Source: Halanaerobiales bacterium (GTDB lineage Bacteria; Bacillota; Halanaerobiia; Halanaerobiales; JADQBU01). Taken from it: a DNA stretch of 11,172 nucleotides. A program made the position numbers and the translations under genes. Location of the stretch: assembly GCA_016278435.1 (NCBI GenBank), contig JADQBU010000092.1:1-11172 (forward strand), in the 5' to 3' direction. This document shows, piece by piece, positions 6,495 through 11,172 of this stretch. The number at the start of each line of letters is the position of its first letter. Within the stretch, counting starts at the first letter, position 1. A model generated the notes under the pieces. That model saw only the letters and a program-made list of their open reading frames with translations, was not told the origin of the DNA and made no database searches.

Positions 6495-6505
6495 TAAGTA
6501 CAGGT
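6484..6505. promoter_or_regulatory. Inverted repeat, possible operator in divergent promoter region
   Basis: ACCTGT (6484-6489) and ACAGGT (6500-6505) form a perfect 6-bp dyad with a 10-nt centre. One arm touches the -35 box of the minus-strand promoter. The placement suits a repressor of the replication cassette. The repeat is short and the gap region is otherwise simple AT-rich sequence, so chance is possible. Confidence 0.3.
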
Positions 6506-6544
6506 AAATTTTGCAGGAATTAAAAAAAAATTAAGGAATAATAA

Positions 6545-6550
6545 TATAAT
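6545..6550 (+). promoter_or_regulatory. Possible -10 box for the peptidase operon
   Basis: A consensus TATAAT lies 28 nt before the ATG of the M20 peptidase, just upstream of its AAGGGA ribosome binding site (6563-6568). There is no recognisable -35 at 17 nt; instead a run of nine A residues (6522-6530) lies there, which might act as an UP-like element. The rest of the 135-nt divergent region holds only the opposing promoter and the dyad. Confidence 0.35.
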
Positions 6551-6578
6551 AATTGTAAAGATAAGGGAACGGGATAAA

Positions 6579-7670
6579 ATGATAAATAAAAAAAGATTGG
6601 TAGACAACTATATAGAACTGGCAAAAATTAGCAGCAGCTCTCTAAATGAAAGGAAATTAATCGATAGCCTGAAAAGAAGACTTCTGGCGTTAGGAGCCAG
6701 TGTTAAAGAAGATAATGCTGCAGAAAATATCGGAGGTAATGCCGGTAATATTATTGCTGAATTTCCACCAGTGAAAGGTATAAACAAGAATTATATATTA
6801 TTATCTGCCCATACAGATAGATTATATTCTGGGAAGATTAACAGGCCGGCCTCTTATTACCTGGTAAAAGAGGGGACAACCATACCTGGAGGTGATGACC
6901 TGGCAGGAATAGTCATTATTATGGAATTATTGAGTATCCTTGAAGAAAAAAAGTTGGCTTATCCGGGAATAAAGATAATTTTTACCGTGGCTGAAGAAGC
7001 AGGATTTCTGGGTGCAAAAAATCTCAACCCAGCAGAATTAAAAGGAATTAATTATGGGTTGATTTTCGATGCCGATCTGGCGGTAGGTAGTGTTATTTCC
7101 CGGGCTCCTGGTCTGGTCAGGTTGAAGATAGTTATTGAAGCAGATGAAAGGCTGGATATATTAAAAATAATAAGTAATATTTTATCAGAAATCAAACTGG
7201 GTCGGTTAAATAACCAGATAACAACCTGGTTGGAAGTAAAAGATGGTAATTTTGGTGATGATAGAATTGAACTGATAGGGGGATTAATGGGATTTCCAGA
7301 ACAACAACTTCTGCAGGAACTTGAAATTATGAAAAAATATTTGAGTAGGAAGACAGATAAGTATGGTGGTCGAATCTATTTTGAGGTAGAGCATCTGTGT
7401 TATGATTATAAACTTGATTTAAATGAAGAAATATTTAATATCCTGGAACTGGCAGCAGGTGATTTAAATCTTCAGCTAAAGTACTGTACTGGAGATGGTG
7501 GAAGTGATGCCAGCATCTATAACAGGCTGGGAATTATGACTTTGAATCTTGGGTTGGGACTGGAACATGTTCATTCTTCTCAGGAAAGGGTTAAAATAAA
7601 GGCAATGATCAGAAATGTAGAATTTGTATTGAAAATAATTGGAAAATTAGGGAAGTATAACAATGTATGA
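6579..7670 (+). CDS. M20 family metallopeptidase (PepT/YqjE-like)
   Basis: Predicted cytoplasmic dizinc aminopeptidase, 363 residues, acting on small peptides. The M20 ligand pattern is complete: H78-T-D80, Asp106 in PGGDDLAG, the Glu139-Glu140 pair in TVAEEAG, an Asp in FDAD (164 or 166) and His332 (or 330) in EHVHSSQE. The catalytic domain is split by a lid/dimerisation domain at roughly 175-280. The motif after the first His is HTDRLYSG, where related PepT-like enzymes usually read HxDTV..G, so substrate range may differ. The ATG at 6579 has AAGGGA 10 nt upstream. It is the first gene of a plus-strand operon and overlaps the next gene by 8 nt. Substrate cannot be read from sequence; T-type tripeptidase, YqjE-like peptidase or another M20 hydrolase are all possible. 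Confidence 0.85.
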   Translation: MINKKRLVDNYIELAKISSSSLNERKLIDSLKRRLLALGASVKEDNAAENIGGNAGNIIAEFPPVKGINKNYILLSAHTDRLYSGKINRPASYYLVKEGTTIPGGDDLAGIVIIMELLSILEEKKLAYPGIKIIFTVAEEAGFLGAKNLNPAELKGINYGLIFDADLAVGSVISRAPGLVRLKIVIEADERLDILKIISNILSEIKLGRLNNQITTWLEVKDGNFGDDRIELIGGLMGFPEQQLLQELEIMKKYLSRKTDKYGGRIYFEVEHLCYDYKLDLNEEIFNILELAAGDLNLQLKYCTGDGGSDASIYNRLGIMTLNLGLGLEHVHSSQERVKIKAMIRNVEFVLKIIGKLGKYNNV

Positions 7671-8757
7671 AATTAAAACTGAACTGGCAGTTGTAAGGGA
7701 TGTTCTTTCCAGTTCCCCGGTACTGCAGATAGTTTTGTTGAAATTAAGAAGGGATGGACAGGAGGGTAAAGGTATAAATTACCCGGTATTAAGCGGCTCT
7801 TTAAAAAAAGGAGAAGAGGTCCTGGTTAACAGTACTGCCCGGGAACTAAAATTGGGTACAGGTGGCTATCATTTTATAATTAGCCGCTGTAGTAAGGGAA
7901 ATAACAGTAATAATGGTTCCTTACAACAGCCCGGACATATTATGAAATTAAGGTATACCCCCTTTCAGCTCAAAACTCTCAGTGTTGAAGAAAAGGCCAG
8001 CCCCTATCATCAGCAGATAAAGAATTTTAATGATTTAAAGGGACAGCCGGTTATTATAATTCCTCTTCATAGCCTTCTTGCTCCTCTGGCTGCTGTATTT
8101 AATTTCTATTATCCCGGGAAAAAACTGGTTTATATTATGACAGAAGGGGGCAGCCTGGCCTTAAATTTTAGTTTTCAGGTTAAGGAGTTAGTGGACCGGG
8201 GATATATATATAAAACAATTACTATTGGGCATAGTTTTGGTGGTGATTTTGAGGCTGTAAATATTATCACCGGTCTGGCTGCAGCCCGGATTGCAGCTGA
8301 GGCAGATTTAATAGTGGTAGGAATGGGACCTGGAATAGTGGGAACTGCCACCAGGTTCGGTTTCAGCGGGGTTGAAAATGTATTTATTAATCAGTCTATA
8401 AATATACTTAAGGGGAAGAGTATTATGGTTCCCCGGGTAAGTTTTGCTGAAAAACGATCTCGCCACAACCCAGTAAGCCATCATACTCTAACGATGTTAA
8501 CCGACATGATTAGTAATCCAGTTGAGGTAATTTTCCCTGATATTAAGGAACTAAAATATATCCTGCAGCAGGCGGGATTATTAGAAAAACATCAGATTAT
8601 TTTTTACAATCAGGATCAGTATGATAAAATAGAAAGGGTCTTAAGGAATTCAGATCTTAAGTTTAATAGTATGGGGCGAAGTTTTAAGGAAGATCCTCTT
8701 TTTTTCATTACAGGTGGATTACCAGTACTGAGATTTAAAGAACTGCAGAAGGAGTGA
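7663..8757 (+). CDS. DUF3866 family protein
   Basis: Protein of 364 residues in a conserved family of unknown function found in Firmicutes and Actinobacteria. Recognisable family blocks are KLGTGGYHF (63-71), GHIMKLRYTP (91-100), IPLHSLLAPL (133-142), YIMTEGG (157-163), TIGHSFGGDFEAVN (187-200) and GMGPGIVGTATRFGFSG (220-236), with an RVSFAEKRSRHNPVSHH stretch later. The GHSFGGD and GPGIVGT motifs look like ligand or nucleotide-binding loops, but I know of no tested activity. There is no signal peptide or membrane helix. The start overlaps the peptidase end by 8 nt, so translation is probably coupled. It precedes a NudF-type pyrophosphatase, a pairing I recall from other Firmicutes. Family assignment comes from remembered motifs. 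Confidence 0.82.
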   Translation: MYEIKTELAVVRDVLSSSPVLQIVLLKLRRDGQEGKGINYPVLSGSLKKGEEVLVNSTARELKLGTGGYHFIISRCSKGNNSNNGSLQQPGHIMKLRYTPFQLKTLSVEEKASPYHQQIKNFNDLKGQPVIIIPLHSLLAPLAAVFNFYYPGKKLVYIMTEGGSLALNFSFQVKELVDRGYIYKTITIGHSFGGDFEAVNIITGLAAARIAAEADLIVVGMGPGIVGTATRFGFSGVENVFINQSINILKGKSIMVPRVSFAEKRSRHNPVSHHTLTMLTDMISNPVEVIFPDIKELKYILQQAGLLEKHQIIFYNQDQYDKIERVLRNSDLKFNSMGRSFKEDPLFFITGGLPVLRFKELQKE

Positions 8758-8765
8758 AATTAAAT

Positions 8766-9302
8766 ATGGATAAGTATGAAGAAAAAACTATTGAATCAGA
8801 TGTTATCTATGACGGTAATATTTTAAAGCTCAGGGTGGATAAGGTGAAATTACCGGATGGATGTAAAACTACCAGAGAAGTTGTGGAATTATCAGGTGCT
8901 GTTTCAATTATCCCTGTTACCGAAAATGGTGATATCATTATGGTAAAACAGTATCGAAAAGCAGCAGAGGAGATGTTGCTGGAGCTACCGGCCGGTAAAC
9001 TTGAACCAGAGGAAGTCCCTGAAGTCTGTGCTGCCCGGGAATTAGAAGAAGAGACCGGTTACCGGTCGGGAGAGTTAAAAAAAATATTTTCTTTTTATAC
9101 CAGTCCCGGTTTTACAAATGAAATGATACATATGTATATTGCCCGGAAACTTGAATATGTCGGCCGTAATCTGGATCCATATGAGTTTATTGACCTGGAG
9201 ACAATTAAACAGGATGAAATTATTGATCTGATAGATTCAGGAGAAATCAGGGATGGGAAGACTATTTCTGGTTTGATGCGGTATCTGGAAGGAGATATTT
9301 AA
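8766..9302 (+). CDS. nudF: ADP-ribose pyrophosphatase (Nudix, NudF type)
   Basis: Hydrolyses ADP-ribose and similar nucleoside diphosphate sugars to AMP and the sugar phosphate. The 178-residue protein has a perfect Nudix box at residues 77-99, with G-x5-E-x7-REL-x-EE-x-GY. Fifteen residues after the box comes Pro114 in SPGFTNE, the mark of ADP-ribose pyrophosphatases. The N-terminal TREVVELSGAV and VKQYRKAAEEMLLELPAG also fit NudF. An in-frame GTG at 8754 would give four more residues, but AAGGAG (8749-8754) overlaps that GTG and is 11 nt from the ATG at 8766, so ATG is chosen. It follows DUF3866 after 8 nt and its stop TAA overlaps the next ATG. It may remove toxic ADP-ribose from NAD turnover. 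Confidence 0.92.
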   Translation: MDKYEEKTIESDVIYDGNILKLRVDKVKLPDGCKTTREVVELSGAVSIIPVTENGDIIMVKQYRKAAEEMLLELPAGKLEPEEVPEVCAARELEEETGYRSGELKKIFSFYTSPGFTNEMIHMYIARKLEYVGRNLDPYEFIDLETIKQDEIIDLIDSGEIRDGKTISGLMRYLEGDI

Positions 9303-10483
9303 TGACTGCATTTTTTGCTGATCTACATATTCATATCGGAACTGCCGGTGATGGAAGTCCGGTTAAGATAACTGCTTCCCGCAAATTAGATCTGGCTGCC
9401 ATTGCCCGGGAATCCTTGATAAGAAAGGGGCTTGATATTGTAGGGGTAGTAGACTGTGCATCACCTCCTGTTATCAGAGATATCGAGAGCCTGATCTCTA
9501 AGGGGGATATAACTGAATTAGAAAAGGGCGGTTTTTTATATCAAAAAAAACTACTTATTATCCCGGGAGTCGAAATAGAGAGCAGAGAAGATAACGGTGG
9601 TTATGCCCATTATCTGGCTTATTTTCCTTATCTGGATAATCTTAAAGAATTCAGTGCGATAATGACACAGTACATAACAAATATAAATCTAAGTTCTCAG
9701 GCAGCCAGTCTGACAGGATCTGATATTCTGCGAATAACTGAAGCTACCGGTGGAACCATGATTCCGGCACATGTCTTTACCCCCCACAAAAGTTTCTACG
9801 GGCGCTGTTTTACTTCCTGTCAAGAAGTTTTTACTGCTGAAGAATGGTCCCGGATTCCGGCTATAGAACTGGGTTTAAGTGCTGATACTTTTCTGGCGGG
9901 ATATTTAAGTGAACTGAATAGGAAGACTTTTTTGAGTAATTCAGATGCCCATTCTGCCGGGAAAATTGCCCGGGAGTATAATCTGCTGCAACTCAAAGAG
10001 AAGAGTTATGAAGACTTTATCCTGGCTTTAAAGCGAAAGCAGGGACGTAAAGTACTGAAAAACTTTGGTCTTGATCCCCGCCTGGGCAAATATCACCGTT
10101 CTTACTGTCCTCAATGCCAGAAGAGTTTTAATGAAAAAAAACCAGTTTTTATCTGCCCGGATTGTGGTACTTCAGATCTGATAACCGGTGTAAAGGACCG
10201 GATTTTAAATATCGCAGATCGGGAAAATTCTGAATTAACAGCAGAACGCCCTTCTTATATTTATCAGATACCTTTAATGGATATCCCCGGTATTGGCAGG
10301 AAAACTTTATCTCGATTGTTGAAAAATATTGGAACTGAAATGGAGATAATTCATAATACTGATCTTCAGGAATTAAAAAAATACGTTAATGATAAAGTGG
10401 CAGCTAAAATTATCAAGGCCCGTGCAGGCCAGTTAGATATACAGACCGGCGGAGGAGGCAGTTATGGAAAAGTCCTGGGTTAA
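9302..10483 (+). CDS. Endonuclease Q homologue (PHP-domain DNA repair nuclease)
   Basis: Predicted nuclease that nicks DNA 5' to deaminated bases (uracil, hypoxanthine, xanthine) or abasic sites. The 393 residues start with a PHP domain: DLHIH (7-11), VVDCASPP (49-56, Asp51), GVEIES (89-94), AHYLAY (102-107), IPAHVFTP (154-161) and SNSDAHS (212-218), giving a full set of His/Asp/Glu metal ligands. Next come two CxxC pairs (Cys269/272 and Cys285/288) forming a likely zinc site, then an IPGIGRKTLSRLL helix-hairpin-helix (328-340) followed by GTEMEIIH. This domain order is that of EndoQ from Thermococcales and the Bacillus pumilus homologue. Such proteins are often mislabelled as UvrD-like helicases or generic PHP proteins; there are no helicase motifs here. 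It starts on the A of the NudF stop and overlaps the following gene by 20 nt. Confidence 0.83.
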   Translation: MTAFFADLHIHIGTAGDGSPVKITASRKLDLAAIARESLIRKGLDIVGVVDCASPPVIRDIESLISKGDITELEKGGFLYQKKLLIIPGVEIESREDNGGYAHYLAYFPYLDNLKEFSAIMTQYITNINLSSQAASLTGSDILRITEATGGTMIPAHVFTPHKSFYGRCFTSCQEVFTAEEWSRIPAIELGLSADTFLAGYLSELNRKTFLSNSDAHSAGKIAREYNLLQLKEKSYEDFILALKRKQGRKVLKNFGLDPRLGKYHRSYCPQCQKSFNEKKPVFICPDCGTSDLITGVKDRILNIADRENSELTAERPSYIYQIPLMDIPGIGRKTLSRLLKNIGTEMEIIHNTDLQELKKYVNDKVAAKIIKARAGQLDIQTGGGGSYGKVLG

Positions 10484-11171
10484 TACACTCAGTATTGGTT
10501 ATAACTCTTCCGGGGCCGCCCAGGCTGCCAGTCTGGGTAATGTAATTGTAATTGTTGATGTTATTGATATGTCGACAACTGCTGAAGCAGCAATGGAAGC
10601 AGGAGCTATCAGAGTAATGGGAGCCAGTCCTGCTGATATTTCTGTGCCAGTAAAGGTAAATCCTGAAAAGATTGGCTATATTGCAGGTAGGCAGTCATTA
10701 AAAGCAAGAGAAGGAGTAATAGTTGCAGCAGAGCCCAGGTTAATGACAGATAATTGCCATAAGCTGCGTTTAAACCGGATAAAACAGGTAGAAAAGGGTA
10801 TTAAAAAAGCTGGAGCAGATCTTTTTAAAATTATTCCGAACCTGGGAAAAGAAGTAGCTGACCTGGCTGATTTTAATAAAAGGGTAGTGGTAATTGTTAG
10901 TCCTGCCGGTGGAGCTGCTTATGATGCTGCTTATAATGCAGGGGCCCGGCAGGTGATTACAGGTACTGTTGCCAGAACCAGAAATATATATGGCGAAAAA
11001 CCGATGACAATAGCAGCAAAAAGAGCAATATATTTTGCTCAAAAGCATAAAACAGGGATTACTATAGTGGCAGCAAGTTCTAATTCAATGGAAGATATCC
11101 TGGCTGCAGAAAGTATAAGTAAAGAGATTATAAAATATGGTTTTTTACGGTCTGGTTCAAAAGCAAAATAG
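10464..11171 (+). CDS. Conserved protein of unknown function, ComB-like N-terminal stretch
   Basis: Protein of 235 residues that I cannot assign. It starts at ATG 10464 with GGAGGAGG (10451-10458) 5 nt upstream, inside the 3' end of the endonuclease Q gene, and ends with TAG one base before the window end. The segment VIVIVDVIDMSTTAEAAMEA (28-47) followed by GAIRV recalls the 'VVVIDVLRATTT..AL..GA' stretch of 2-phosphosulfolactate phosphatase (ComB), but the usual ComB surroundings are not obvious. Other blocks that look conserved are VNPEKIGYIAG (65-75), IIPNLGKEVADLADF, VSPAGGAAYDAAYNAGARQVITGTVART and VAASSNSMEDILAAE. It is alpha/beta in character, glycine- and alanine-rich, without signal peptide or membrane helix. 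Being the fifth gene of the operon it may act with EndoQ or NudF, but that is only context. Confidence 0.8.
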   Translation: MEKSWVNTLSIGYNSSGAAQAASLGNVIVIVDVIDMSTTAEAAMEAGAIRVMGASPADISVPVKVNPEKIGYIAGRQSLKAREGVIVAAEPRLMTDNCHKLRLNRIKQVEKGIKKAGADLFKIIPNLGKEVADLADFNKRVVVIVSPAGGAAYDAAYNAGARQVITGTVARTRNIYGEKPMTIAAKRAIYFAQKHKTGITIVAASSNSMEDILAAESISKEIIKYGFLRSGSKAK

Positions 11172-11172
11172 T

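Noticed and set aside
8754..8756. GTG start for the Nudix protein
   Set aside because: The Shine-Dalgarno AAGGAG overlaps this GTG; the ATG at 8766 is correctly spaced.
9053..9067. Perfect 15-nt GACCGGT-T-ACCGGTC hairpin
   Set aside because: Lies inside the Nudix box coding sequence with a one-base loop and no U-run; not a terminator or a likely operator.

Overview
The window comes from a low-GC (roughly 40% by eye) anaerobic Firmicute. Purine-rich Shine-Dalgarno sites, tightly packed operons, a ferredoxin-dependent 2-oxoacid oxidoreductase, a DnaD/DnaC-type helicase-loading pair and the DUF3866-NudF gene pairing all fit Clostridia or Halanaerobiia. A member of the Halanaerobiales is my best guess, but the sequence alone does not prove it.

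Region 1 (1-4635, plus strand) is a branched-chain amino acid catabolic operon: leucine dehydrogenase (5' end cut off by the window), butyrate kinase, then a four-subunit 2-oxoacid:ferredoxin oxidoreductase of the VOR type (delta, alpha, beta, gamma). Read together, amino acids are deaminated to 2-oxoacids, these are oxidised to acyl-CoA with reduced ferredoxin as product, and the acyl group leaves as the acid with ATP made by the kinase. The phosphotransacylase (Ptb) that should connect CoA ester to acyl phosphate is not here and may lie just upstream. The operon ends at a strong hairpin (4697-4721) that can also stop transcription arriving from the other side.

Region 2 (4727-6443, minus strand) is a small replication cassette: a DnaD-like primosomal protein, a DnaC/DnaI-like AAA+ helicase loader whose start lies 92 nt inside the previous gene, and a third open frame of about 105 codons. 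This third frame fills exactly the space between the loader stop and the terminator. It has a perfect-looking ribosome binding site but no ATG, GTG or TTG start; AUC or AUU is the only plausible initiator. It is the most unusual object in the window.

Region 3 (6444-6578) is a divergent promoter region with a good extended -10 promoter for the replication cassette and a 6-bp inverted repeat over its -35 box.

Region 4 (6579-11171, plus strand) is an operon of overlapping or nearly touching genes: M20 metallopeptidase, DUF3866 protein, NudF-type ADP-ribose pyrophosphatase, a bacterial endonuclease Q homologue (PHP domain, four-cysteine zinc site, helix-hairpin-helix) and a protein of unknown function with a faint ComB-like stretch. 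The last gene ends one base before the window does. The mixture suggests housekeeping and nucleotide/DNA damage clean-up. No mobile element, CRISPR array, tRNA or rRNA was seen.
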